The position numbers and the translations under genes are program-made. A DNA stretch of 64,000 nt, taken from NCBI RefSeq assembly GCF_947493125.1, contig NZ_CANLQB010000004.1, positions 409,252 to 473,251 on the forward strand, read 5' to 3'. The stretch's first letter is position 1. The number at the start of each line of letters is the position of its first letter. Origin of the DNA: an uncultured Roseobacter sp. GTDB lineage: Bacteria; Pseudomonadota; Alphaproteobacteria; Rhodobacterales; Rhodobacteraceae. Shown piece by piece: positions 51,791 to 60,328 of this stretch. Below the pieces are notes generated by a model. It did no database searches and was not told where the DNA came from. It saw only the letters and a program-made list of their open reading frames with translations.

Positions 51791-52378
51791 CTAGGCCGCC
51801 GCTTTCACAGCATTCGCCAGATCCCCGGGAAGGTCGAACTCCGCAAGTACGCGGGCCCGCGCGTCCGCCGACATCTTGCGTGCAGTCTTGGCGACAATCC
51901 CCAAGACCTTCTCGTCGGAATGTTTGGCGGCAAAGGGATCAAAATACCACTTGAGGAAGGTGAAACAGATCACGTCCTCAAGTTGCTGCACCTCCGGGTC
52001 ACGCTTGATGCCCTCCTTGCGCAGCAAGACGCCGACCCGCGCGCATCGGTTCTCCGAAAACCCAGCGTCCCGCATCAAACCGCCCAGCCGCTCGCCATGT
52101 GCACGTCCCTGATCGCGACGCCAGGCCAAGTAGCCAGCGCGCCCCTCGGGATAATCCGCGCGCTTGAGCAACCAACGCTCGATGTGCTGACCTCGCGCGG
52201 CGATACGCAGTACATCGCTGGCCTCTTCGCCGATGAGACGGTCGAGTTCCGCGCTCATGCGCAACCCGTAGAGATAGGCCTCCGGTTGCGCCTCGCCCGC
52301 GTCATCAGGAGTGGTTGTCGGGTCCGCCCGATTGGCGGCATCAATGGCTTGAAGAACAGCGTTCAGCTTTGCGTTCAT
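51791..52378 (-). CDS. DUF4202-domain protein
   Basis: 195-aa soluble protein with the DUF4202 pattern: VLRIAARGQHIERWLLKRAD, YPEGRAGYLAWRRDQGRAHG and ICFTFLKWYFDPFAAKHSD. Its histidines and aspartates recall HD-like hydrolases, but no function is established. Start at 52378 follows GGAG. The first 38 nt overlap the end of the Crp/Fnr gene upstream, so the two are probably one transcript. DUF4202 near nor genes may reflect a link to NO metabolism. Confidence 0.78.
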   Translation of the reverse strand: MNAKLNAVLQAIDAANRADPTTTPDDAGEAQPEAYLYGLRMSAELDRLIGEEASDVLRIAARGQHIERWLLKRADYPEGRAGYLAWRRDQGRAHGERLGGLMRDAGFSENRCARVGVLLRKEGIKRDPEVQQLEDVICFTFLKWYFDPFAAKHSDEKVLGIVAKTARKMSADARARVLAEFDLPGDLANAVKAAA

Positions 52379-53075
52379 GTTTCGCACTCCACGACTCTGC
52401 GGGGTCTTCATCAGCGTACTGCGCCAGATGCTCCACCGACGCTATGATGGCATGGTCCTTCTGGATCGTCACGCCATAGTCTTTCAGGCGGCGAAAAGCC
52501 CGCGACAATGACTCGGGTTTCATGCCCAGCCAGGCGGCGATGAGAACCTTGTCATAAGGCAGGATCACCGTGCAGCTCCCCGCCTTGCCATCGCAGAGCG
52601 ACAACAGGAAGTCAGCAATGCGCTGGCCGGCGGTGTGCGATTTCAACTGCTCGACATGATGCACGAGGCATCGGTTGCTCTCCATCGCTCCCGAGAGAAC
52701 CGACCGGCACAAGACCATGTCATCAGCCAGCTGCTGGGCCAGAACATGCGCGTCAATCTGCAGGATCAGCGCCGTGGAGACCGCCTCCGCCCCGGAAATG
52801 AAGTTGCCGTCACCAAGAGCCGCCTCGTCGCCGAAGCTGTTGCACTTTGTGAAGATACCGATGACCGCTTCATTGCCGCAGGGCGTGATGCGATAGGTTT
52901 TGACCCATCCCTCCAGCACCACATAGAGGCTATGAGCGCGCTCACCCTGCAGATAGATTGACGCACCACGGTCAAAGGATCGCAAGGATGACCTTTGCAA
53001 TAGTTTTTCGATGTCATCAGCGGGAACGCGACTGAATATCGCGGCGCGCCCGGCGATCTCAAACATGGTCCCCAT
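52341..53075 (-). CDS. Crp/Fnr-family regulator with FNR-type recognition helix
   Basis: 244-aa regulator with an N-terminal cyclic-nucleotide-like domain (FDRGASIYLQGERAHSLYVV), a dimer helix and a helix-turn-helix at about residues 178-205 (IAAWLGMKPESLSRAFRRLK). The ESLSR tract supplies the E-x-x-S-R contacts used by FNR to read TTGA half-sites. There is no N-terminal cysteine cluster, so it is not an Fe-S FNR; a Dnr/Nnr-type NO sensor is likely. Start is uncertain by three codons. Confidence 0.85.
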   Translation of the reverse strand: MGTMFEIAGRAAIFSRVPADDIEKLLQRSSLRSFDRGASIYLQGERAHSLYVVLEGWVKTYRITPCGNEAVIGIFTKCNSFGDEAALGDGNFISGAEAVSTALILQIDAHVLAQQLADDMVLCRSVLSGAMESNRCLVHHVEQLKSHTAGQRIADFLLSLCDGKAGSCTVILPYDKVLIAAWLGMKPESLSRAFRRLKDYGVTIQKDHAIIASVEHLAQYADEDPAESWSAKHERKAERCSSSH

Positions 53076-53194
53076 GTCAAGCTGCTTTCCATTGCTTCCA
53101 AAGCGAGGTGGCTATCTGCGCTATAACGCCGATTCTCGTTCCGATTGAACCGGCTCCGGTTGTTGTAGAATAGTTAACGCGACCGAACTGTCCT

Positions 53195-53208
53195 TGAGAT
53201 TTCTCAAG
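53195..53208. promoter_or_regulatory. FNR-like palindrome between the two Crp/Fnr genes
   Basis: TTGAGATTTCTCAA, a perfect inverted repeat, centred 126 bp before one regulator and 115 bp before the other. Confidence 0.55.
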
Positions 53209-53245
53209 AATTGGGTGTGCGAAAGCGACAAATGTTCCGGGTTGC

Positions 53246-53259
53246 TTGATTTGCATTAA
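53246..53259. promoter_or_regulatory. FNR-like box upstream of the plus-strand Crp/Fnr gene
   Basis: TTGATTTGCATTAA, close to the FNR consensus, centred about 64 bp before the start at 53317. The spacing equals that of the other boxes in the window, which suggests auto- or cross-regulation. Confidence 0.65.
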
Positions 53260-53316
53260 GGCCGAACCGCCGAAAGATGTTATGAGGCTAGAGAGTAAGA
53301 CCAAGGATCACACGCC

Positions 53317-54009
53317 ATGGATGTCGGCTTTCTAAACGACCAAGACCGTGCAACGCTCAAGCGGTCAGTGCTGTGCTCAGCCATGACCGGTGACGAGCTG
53401 TCAAATGTGCTTGCAAGCGGCACCGAGACTGCGCTGCGCAGGTCGGAGTACCTGTTCGAGCAAGGCGATCCTGCGATTAATCTGTTTCTTGTCTTGGAGG
53501 GTTGGGCGCAGGTCACGCGCGATGAACGCGACGGATCCCAGACCTTGATTGCGACGTTCCACAAAGGCGACAGCCTCGCAGAAGCGGCGGCCTTTCTGGG
53601 CAAAGCCTACCCGGTCTCCGCGCAGGCGATGACGGATTTGCGCGTCTTGTCCATCAACGGCGCGATGCTGATGGATATCATGCAGAAAAACCGTGAGGTG
53701 TTGGCGCAGTCGCTTGCCTCTGTCTATCACAAGCTCCACGATCTGGTGGACGATGTGGAATGGCTCAAGGCGCGCACCATTCGCGAGCGGCTGGCCAAAT
53801 TCCTCTTGGATCAGATCGACACGCCCGGCCAGGAGGCCGAGGTTCGTTTGCCCTTCAGCAAATCGCTGATCGCGGCAAAAATAGGCACCAGCCCACAGCA
53901 GCTGTCACGCACGTTCATAGAGTTGCAGACCTTCGGGGTGCAGATCAAAGGCGATGTGGCCATGATCGACGACCGCAAAGCCCTGCGCGAGTTGATCCTC
54001 AAGACCTGA
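53317..54009 (+). CDS. Crp/Fnr-family regulator, variant recognition helix
   Basis: 230-aa regulator: sensor domain (YLFEQGDPAINLFLVLEGWA), dimer helix and a helix-turn-helix near residues 180-205 (IAAKIGTSPQQLSRTFIELQ). At the position of the FNR glutamate it has Gln (QQLSR), so its DNA preference may differ from its divergent neighbour. It lacks FNR cysteines. Likely a Dnr/Nnr-like regulator of the surrounding denitrification genes. It ends 13 bp before the convergent nosX. Confidence 0.85.
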   Translation: MDVGFLNDQDRATLKRSVLCSAMTGDELSNVLASGTETALRRSEYLFEQGDPAINLFLVLEGWAQVTRDERDGSQTLIATFHKGDSLAEAAAFLGKAYPVSAQAMTDLRVLSINGAMLMDIMQKNREVLAQSLASVYHKLHDLVDDVEWLKARTIRERLAKFLLDQIDTPGQEAEVRLPFSKSLIAAKIGTSPQQLSRTFIELQTFGVQIKGDVAMIDDRKALRELILKT

Positions 54010-54022
54010 GAGGCCGAAGAAG

Positions 54023-54925
54023 TCACGTCCGATAGACAAGCTGCGCCGTTGGAAAGTGATTGAGCATGTCGTCCATCTCGGCGGCTGTCAGGCAGCAAGC
54101 CGCCGTAGACAAAGCATCCGCAACCGCCGCGCTGTCATGGGTCACGCTGAGCGTCTGCCAGCGGTCCGCCGGCTGACCGTCGCGCGCATCAACGATATGG
54201 CCTTTCCCGTCGGGCAACAGCGTGCCGCCGGGTGCGGAGGTTGCCAGCGCACGATCCCTCAGGGCGAGTTGCGCCACCAGCGCACCCGATGGGTCCGCGA
54301 TGCCGACCCGCCAACCACCGCCGCCGGGGCGGTGCCCCAACGCACGCTGTTCACCGGCATCGGCGACAAGATCTGTCATCCCTTGACAGCGCAACAGCGC
54401 GGCGATGCGGTCAGTGATGTAGCCCTGCGCGATGCCGTTGAGCGTGAGCGCCATGCCCGGTTTCAACACGATCTCATCTGCGGAGTACATCACGTCGCTC
54501 AAATCACCGTGGGGCAGAGCAAAGGTTTCGCCGGTGACGCGCGCGCGCCAAAGCGGCTGCACCGAAGGATCGAACGCCCCGAATGAAGCCTCCCGCACGG
54601 CGCGCGACAGACTGAGAACTTCCAACAGTTCGGGTGCCGGATGCACCAACCGGCCCGTGCGGTTCAGAACCGACAGTTCCGAGCGGTTTTGGTAGAGGCT
54701 GAAGATCGCTTCCAGACGGGCGATCTCGTCCCGGGCCTGCGCAAAGATTGGTTCGGCCTCCTCCGTATGGAGACCCGCCACGATAATCTGGGACGACGCG
54801 CCCAAAGCCACACCGTGCCACCGCGCGACCGGCGCGTCAGCCTGCGCGCGCGCCGACAGCCCGACCAATGGCACGACGGCGGCAATCTTTAAAAACCTGC
54901 GACGGTGAAAGCCTCTCGCGCTCAT
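54023..54925 (-). CDS. nosX: NosX, FAD:protein FMN transferase (ApbE family)
   Basis: 300-aa periplasmic protein with a twin-arginine-like leader (HRRRFLKIAAVVPLVGLSAR) and ApbE features: YQNRSELSVLNRTG, LTLNGIAQGYITDRIAAL, LVADAGEQRALG. ApbE enzymes attach FMN covalently to threonine of target proteins; here the substrate is the FMN domain of NosR and perhaps NirI. Last gene of the nos operon, overlapping nosL as ATGA. Confidence 0.92.
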   Translation of the reverse strand: MSARGFHRRRFLKIAAVVPLVGLSARAQADAPVARWHGVALGASSQIIVAGLHTEEAEPIFAQARDEIARLEAIFSLYQNRSELSVLNRTGRLVHPAPELLEVLSLSRAVREASFGAFDPSVQPLWRARVTGETFALPHGDLSDVMYSADEIVLKPGMALTLNGIAQGYITDRIAALLRCQGMTDLVADAGEQRALGHRPGGGGWRVGIADPSGALVAQLALRDRALATSAPGGTLLPDGKGHIVDARDGQPADRWQTLSVTHDSAAVADALSTAACCLTAAEMDDMLNHFPTAQLVYRT

Positions 54926-55434
54926 TCGCCGCTCTCCCGCTGAAAGACGAGTTCCACCGGGGCCAGGAAAGCACTCTCGGGGATATCAGTCATCTGGTGA
55001 ATCGTGCCGCCAAAGCGCGTGACAAAAGTTTGCGCACGCGCGGCATCGGAGAAGGGGACAAGCTCTGGCGCCCCCATGCCGCCGACCTTGCCGGAGCCCA
55101 CCACGTAATGCGCGTCCTCCGCCAACATCCAGTTCTCGGCGCCAGGGGTTTCCCAGGCAACGGTCGACATATCATTGACGTAAATGGCCGCAATGTAGCC
55201 GTCCTGCTCGGCGCTCGAGACATAGGTGAAGGCGTCCCGAACCTGGGCGAAGAAGATCGGATCGGGCAGACCGCTCAAAAATATCTGCGCCTTTGGGCCC
55301 GGATGCTCTGAGATGTTCATCATGCAGTAATGCGCCAGGTTGTCGGCGGTTAGCGGCATTGGGTCAGGCAGCTCGGTGAGCTCCTCCTTGCAGGCGATCA
55401 CCGCAAGCAATACGATCAAAATCAGGTATCTCAT
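54922..55434 (-). CDS. nosL: NosL copper chaperone lipoprotein
   Basis: 170-aa outer-membrane lipoprotein with lipobox LLAVIAC at the N-terminus. The copper site is expected in HYCMMNISEHPGPKAQIFL, with the Cys-Met-Met typical of NosL. NosL supplies Cu(I) for NosZ cofactor assembly. It overlaps nosY and nosX by 4 nt each. Confidence 0.92.
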   Translation of the reverse strand: MRYLILIVLLAVIACKEELTELPDPMPLTADNLAHYCMMNISEHPGPKAQIFLSGLPDPIFFAQVRDAFTYVSSAEQDGYIAAIYVNDMSTVAWETPGAENWMLAEDAHYVVGSGKVGGMGAPELVPFSDAARAQTFVTRFGGTIHQMTDIPESAFLAPVELVFQRESGE

Positions 55435-56252
55435 GGCACCCTCCGTGCAAAAGCCACGCGCGCCAGCAGCAACCCCAATACCGGCCAGATCAGCAGTGAG
55501 GCCAGTGCTGTCCAGCGCGGCAGGACGGCTGCTGCGGCCCCCATGCCGGTGACCAACGCCTGCTCGGCAGAGGCGGTCACGCTAAAGAGGCGCAATGCAT
55601 CCGCCGGGTTGGCCGCAAGAACCCAAGGGAACACCTGCCGACTGAATACCCCGCCATCGTCCCAGATCACCAGCGCCAGCAACACCAGATCGTAGAGCAC
55701 CACGAGAACCAGCCAGACAAACCCGGCGCCCCCGGCAGCAGCGGCGACCGAACCGCTGAAGGCCGAAACCACGTAACCGATCGCGATGAATGCCGAGCCC
55801 AAGAGCACCGCACCCAGCATCAGCCGCGCCAGCGCCAGAGCGCTCGCCATCCCAGCTCCACCGAGCGCAAAGGCAAGCAAACCCGCGAGGCCAAAGCCGG
55901 TGATTACGGCAATGGTCAGCCCGCTTAGATGGGCGAGGAACTTGCCCGCGAGCAGCGCGCTGCGCGATACAGGGTACGTCAGCACCAAAGCCAACGATCC
56001 CCGCTCAGCATCCCCGGCAATTGTTTCAAAGGACATCAGCAGCGCGACCAAAGGCACCAGATAAACGGCCAAGGTCGTCATCGAAGCCACGGAGACCGTC
56101 AGCAGATCCACGCCCAACGCGCCGGAGTTTGTAGCCCCCGACAGCGTCAGCGCCAGCGCGAAGACCGACAGGAGCCCCGTTGCGGTCAGCAGCCAGCGGT
56201 TGCGCCGCAAGATGCGAAACTCTGTCGTTGCGATGGCGAGCACCCGGATCAT
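55431..56252 (-). CDS. nosY: NosY, ABC transporter permease
   Basis: 273-aa membrane protein with about six helices, starting RVLAIATTEFRILRRNRWLL, the usual opening of NosY. With NosF and NosD it forms the complex that matures the CuZ centre of NosZ. Overlaps both neighbours by 4 nt. Confidence 0.92.
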   Translation of the reverse strand: MIRVLAIATTEFRILRRNRWLLTATGLLSVFALALTLSGATNSGALGVDLLTVSVASMTTLAVYLVPLVALLMSFETIAGDAERGSLALVLTYPVSRSALLAGKFLAHLSGLTIAVITGFGLAGLLAFALGGAGMASALALARLMLGAVLLGSAFIAIGYVVSAFSGSVAAAAGGAGFVWLVLVVLYDLVLLALVIWDDGGVFSRQVFPWVLAANPADALRLFSVTASAEQALVTGMGAAAAVLPRWTALASLLIWPVLGLLLARVAFARRVP

Positions 56253-57151
56253 GCGCGCTCCTCCTGTCCGGAATAATGGCGATAGAGATCTTCGAGTGAG
56301 GAAGGGATGATCTCAACATCCGCGACCTGAGCACCCATGGCGATCACCTCGGCCAGCCGGGCCAGTTTCTGATCCTGCGTGACAGCGAATTCGACCTGCG
56401 CCCCGTTGATGCGCCGCCCGCCGAACCGGTCAAACAGCGCGGCTGCGTCGTGCTTGGCCTTGACGCGGATGTGGATCGGCATCGCGGCGCGGGCAAAGAG
56501 CTCTTTTAGCGACGCGTCCGCAACCATCTGCCCATGGCGTAAAATAGCGATCCGGTCGGTGCGGGCTTCGATTTCGGTGAGCGCATGGCTTGCGATGACC
56601 ACACCTGTTCCACCCGCCGCCAGACTGTCGATCAGCGCATAGAGATCGTGTCGCGCCATCGGGTCGAGGCCGCTCGTGGGCTCGTCGAGCAGCGCCAACA
56701 TCGGTTTGCCTAGAAAAACCTGTGCCATACCCAGCCGCTGACGCATCCCTTTGGAATAGGTACCGATACGCCGGTCGGCCGCATCAGCCAGGCCCACGTT
56801 TTCCAGAAGCGCATCGCCGTCGCCTGTCTTGACCCCGGCAAGCCGCGCAAAGAGCCTGATCTGTTCCCGCCCAGTCAGAGCGGGATGAAAGGACACAGCC
56901 TCGGGCAGATAGGCCACCGCCACCCGCGCGGCAACGGTGCCCAGCGGCTGGCCTGCGATTGAAACCGTGCCACTGTCGATCGGCAGCAGCCCCAGGACTG
57001 CTTTCATAAGGGTCGATTTTCCGGCGCCATTGTGCCCCAGCAACGCCACCCGCTCGCCGGCATGCACCTGAAGCGACACGTCACGGACGCCGTGCGCCCC
57101 AGCAAACTGGCGCGTCAGCCCAACCGCATCCAGAACCGGCCTATCCGCCAT
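56249..57151 (-). CDS. nosF: NosF, ABC transporter ATPase
   Basis: 300-aa ATPase with Walker A ALLGHNGAGKSTLMK, signature YSKGMRQRLGMAQ and Walker B LALLDEPTSGLD. Powers NosY. The start at 57151 gives MADRPVLDAVGL; the extra upstream frame lies inside nosD. Overlaps nosD by 11 nt. Confidence 0.93.
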   Translation of the reverse strand: MADRPVLDAVGLTRQFAGAHGVRDVSLQVHAGERVALLGHNGAGKSTLMKAVLGLLPIDSGTVSIAGQPLGTVAARVAVAYLPEAVSFHPALTGREQIRLFARLAGVKTGDGDALLENVGLADAADRRIGTYSKGMRQRLGMAQVFLGKPMLALLDEPTSGLDPMARHDLYALIDSLAAGGTGVVIASHALTEIEARTDRIAILRHGQMVADASLKELFARAAMPIHIRVKAKHDAAALFDRFGGRRINGAQVEFAVTQDQKLARLAEVIAMGAQVADVEIIPSSLEDLYRHYSGQEERA

Positions 57152-58388
57152 GAGACACCCCCCATTCCGGCACGTCCACCTCAATGGGGCGCATCAGCGG
57201 CGCGCTGTCCATCACCCCGCCGGGGGTCAATGCCGGAAAGGCCGATTGCGCCCACTGCACCAATTGCACCGCGGGCGAGCCCATCAGCAGCCGTGCCGCG
57301 GGTTGCTGCCACAAGACCTGATCGATGCTGTCGTTGGGCCGGTAGGTACCGTCGGCGATTCCATCGCCATCCAGATCGGTCGCGACAAAATCCGACCAGT
57401 AGTTCCCCCGGCCCTCGGTCGCCCAGTCCAGCCATTTGGTCGAGACATATTTCACCTGCGTCCGGTTGCCGACAAAAGCGTTGCCGGTGACCGCATTGCG
57501 TTCCGACCCGGCGGTGAAATGGATGCCGATCCCGCAGCGCTCGAAGCGGTTGTCCGTGATCTCGTTCTTATGCGCGTTGTAGACGAACAGGCACTTTTTC
57601 GCCCCGTCCTGCACGTAGTTGCCGCGCACTTCCGAGCGGTTGGTAAAGTTCAGCATGACCCCGTGATCGCGATCACCAATGGAGACATTGTCCACCACCT
57701 TCACATGCCGCGAATACATCACCGCAAAGCCCAGATGGTTGCCGATGGACAGGTTCCCCGTGACCTCGCTGTCGTTGGCATACATGTAATGCACGGCAAA
57801 GCGCAGATCGCGGAACCGGTTGCCATGAAAGACATTCCGCTTGGAGGTGTTCACGAATATCCCGTCCCGCCCCCAGCGGATGTCATTGCCCTCGACTGCC
57901 GTGCCCGGCGCATTCCAGACATAAACGCCATTGCCGCGCTGGTTCATCCGGTGGCCCTGACGGCCTTCGATGGTGTTGCCGATGATCTGCGCGTCCTGCG
58001 CGCCGTGCACGTCGATGCCGTAGAGATTGCCTTGCAAGAGGTTCCCCCGGATTACGGCACCGGTCGCGACCTTGGTCAGGGTGATGCCCGCGTCCTTGGT
58101 TGCGTGATCATCCCCCGACCCGGTGATACGCAGGCCCTCCACCTGCACGCCCTCTGCGGCCACCGTGATCACGGAGCCCTGCCCCCCGCCCTCAAGATGG
58201 ACACCCGCCCCGCCGATCACGGTGATCGGGCGGGACAGATGCACCGGGCCCAGGTAGAGACCCGGCTCCAGCCGCACCACCGCGCCCGGCGGTGAGGCCT
58301 GCACCAGCGGCTGCAAAGGCGTCCCGCCAGCGAGCCCGGGGCCCGCGAGCACACTGAGGAGGAAACCAAACGCCTTGATCAACCACAT
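57141..58388 (-). CDS. nosD: NosD, periplasmic copper-cluster maturation protein
   Basis: 415-aa exported protein with right-handed beta-helix (CASH/PbH1) repeats, for example GNLLQGNLYGIDVHGAQDAQ, NDIRWGRDGIFVNTSKRNVF and GNYVQDGAKKCLFVYNAHKN. It receives copper from NosL and delivers it or sulfur to NosZ with NosFY. Signal peptide at residues ~1-20. Follows nosZ by 3 bp. Confidence 0.93.
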   Translation of the reverse strand: MWLIKAFGFLLSVLAGPGLAGGTPLQPLVQASPPGAVVRLEPGLYLGPVHLSRPITVIGGAGVHLEGGGQGSVITVAAEGVQVEGLRITGSGDDHATKDAGITLTKVATGAVIRGNLLQGNLYGIDVHGAQDAQIIGNTIEGRQGHRMNQRGNGVYVWNAPGTAVEGNDIRWGRDGIFVNTSKRNVFHGNRFRDLRFAVHYMYANDSEVTGNLSIGNHLGFAVMYSRHVKVVDNVSIGDRDHGVMLNFTNRSEVRGNYVQDGAKKCLFVYNAHKNEITDNRFERCGIGIHFTAGSERNAVTGNAFVGNRTQVKYVSTKWLDWATEGRGNYWSDFVATDLDGDGIADGTYRPNDSIDQVLWQQPAARLLMGSPAVQLVQWAQSAFPALTPGGVMDSAPLMRPIEVDVPEWGVSHGG

Positions 58389-58391
58389 GGA

Positions 58392-60305
58392 TCAGCTCGC
58401 CCGTGGCTCGACAAACATTCGCCCGCGCATTTCCATATGCAGCGCGTGACAGAACCACTGGCAGTAGAACCAATGCACGCCGGGGCGGTCCGCGGTGAAT
58501 GTCACCGATGAGGTCTGCTGCGGCCCCACCTCCATCGCGATCCCGTGGTTCGACAGACAGAACCCATGGGTCACATCGTCGATATCATCGAGGTTCGTGA
58601 CATAGATCGTCACCTCGTCGCCCTGCGTGACCGTGAACTTCTCCAGGCTGAACTCAGGCGCAATCGAATACATATACACCCGCACCTTGTTGCCATCGCG
58701 GATGGGCTCGGGGTGCCCGTCCTCCAGGTCCACACCGTCTGCTGCGGCCTGCTGGCGCGCGGCATCCCAGCCGGGATCATCGCGGCTGTAGATGTTCACC
58801 GGGTTCACCTTCGAGGCATGCACGATGATACTGTCATGCGGCTCTGCAAAGGTCGGCCCATCATGGACTACCTTCATCTCATCGCTGGAGATATCGATCA
58901 GCTGTTCGTTCTCAGGCTTCAGCGGCCCGGTGTTCAGGAACCGGTCTTTCGAGAACTTATTCATCGAAATCAGCCACTTGCCATCGGCCTCTGCGGTCTC
59001 GCCCATCGAAGTTGAGTTGTGCCCGGGCTGGTAATGCACATCGACCTTGGAGATGATCGGATCCACATCCGCACCGCCATAGGCTTCGATGGCCTTCGCC
59101 ATGTTCCACTTGGCCACCTGACTGTCGAGAAAGAGCGTGGTGAAGCAATTGCCCTTGCCGTCAAAGGCCGTGTGAAGCGGCCCCAGACCCAGCTCGGGCT
59201 CGGCCACGATGCAGGACCGTGGATCAGCCCCTTCGAACACCGCATCGACAAGTGTGACGTCAATTACCGATACGGTGGGCGACAGCTTGCCGTTGATGAC
59301 GATGTGCTGCTTGTCGGGGGCGGCGTTGCAGCCGTGCGGGCTGTTGGGGATCGGGATGTACCGGGTGAACTGGCTTTCCGCCTGCTTGCGCCCATCGAGC
59401 ACCCGCACACCGTTCAGCAGTTGCCCGTCCCCGGCGGCCACAGCCTCTTCAATGGCCTTGATGTTGAAGACGACGCAGTGATCGGTCTCATTCGCCGTCA
59501 TCTCCGCCAAGTTCATACCCATCTCGGAGTTATAGGACGTCGCAAAGGCATATTTGCCCTGATAGTCCGCATCGCAATTGTCGAGATTGCCGCTGACGAT
59601 CACCTGCCATGCCACGGTCATCTCATCGCCATCAATCGCGGTGAAAATATTGACGTACTCCTCAGGTTTATCCAGCACGGAGCCATCGTTCACCAGCGGC
59701 GCCTCATGCTCGCCATTGGCAAACACATAGCCGGTGCGCGGGTACTTCTGCGGGCGCATGCCGTGGATGTCCTGCGCGTTCGGGATCTCGATGATCTTGT
59801 CGCATTTCATGATATCGCAGCGGATGCGAGCGACCCGCGTGTTGGCCTTGTCATTGGCGAAAATATAGCGCCCGTCATAGGTGCCGTCCGTGAACGACAT
59901 ATGCGGATGGTGCAAATCGCCGTTGTCGTAGGTCTTCATACCTCGCTTGGCGAGCATCTCTTTCGTTTCGGGCAGAAGCCCCTCGGTCAGGACTTGAAGG
60001 CTCTCGTTGGTCTGCCCCCAGCCGGTTGCAGAGCAGCGGTTGAAGACCGGAATGCGCATCAGCTCGCGCATGGATGGAAAGCCCAAGATGCGGACTTCGC
60101 CGGTCTGGCCCGACGACCAGAAACCATAGTATTCGTCCAACTCGCCAGGCGCGAGGTTGAAAGCCCCTGGCGTCGCCTGCGCTTTGCTTGCGCTCCCCAA
60201 AAGCCCCGCACCCCCTGCGGCGGCCAGTGCGGCGCCCCCGGCAGTCGCGCCCATGAGCTGACGGCGGTTCAGCCTCATCCGCGCTTTGCGTTCTTCTTCT
60301 GACAT
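58392..60305 (-). CDS. nosZ: Nitrous oxide reductase
   Basis: 637-aa periplasmic enzyme reducing N2O to N2. A twin-arginine leader ([20 protein letters not shown]) places it in the clade I, Tat-exported group. The CuZ histidines include HHPHMSF and GEHEAP in the propeller, and the CuA site is in [14 protein letters not shown] near the C-terminus. Two adjacent ATGs occur (60308 and 60305); the second has the better spacing to GGAG. It follows nosR by 23 bp. Confidence 0.96.
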   Translation of the reverse strand: MSEEERKARMRLNRRQLMGATAGGAALAAAGGAGLLGSASKAQATPGAFNLAPGELDEYYGFWSSGQTGEVRILGFPSMRELMRIPVFNRCSATGWGQTNESLQVLTEGLLPETKEMLAKRGMKTYDNGDLHHPHMSFTDGTYDGRYIFANDKANTRVARIRCDIMKCDKIIEIPNAQDIHGMRPQKYPRTGYVFANGEHEAPLVNDGSVLDKPEEYVNIFTAIDGDEMTVAWQVIVSGNLDNCDADYQGKYAFATSYNSEMGMNLAEMTANETDHCVVFNIKAIEEAVAAGDGQLLNGVRVLDGRKQAESQFTRYIPIPNSPHGCNAAPDKQHIVINGKLSPTVSVIDVTLVDAVFEGADPRSCIVAEPELGLGPLHTAFDGKGNCFTTLFLDSQVAKWNMAKAIEAYGGADVDPIISKVDVHYQPGHNSTSMGETAEADGKWLISMNKFSKDRFLNTGPLKPENEQLIDISSDEMKVVHDGPTFAEPHDSIIVHASKVNPVNIYSRDDPGWDAARQQAAADGVDLEDGHPEPIRDGNKVRVYMYSIAPEFSLEKFTVTQGDEVTIYVTNLDDIDDVTHGFCLSNHGIAMEVGPQQTSSVTFTADRPGVHWFYCQWFCHALHMEMRGRMFVEPRAS

Positions 60306-60328
60306 CATCCCTCTCCTTCTTCTTCTCT

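Noticed and set aside
59019..60302. 427-codon plus-strand frame opposite nosZ
   Set aside because: Antisense shadow of nosZ, whose CuA and CuZ motifs fix the coding strand.
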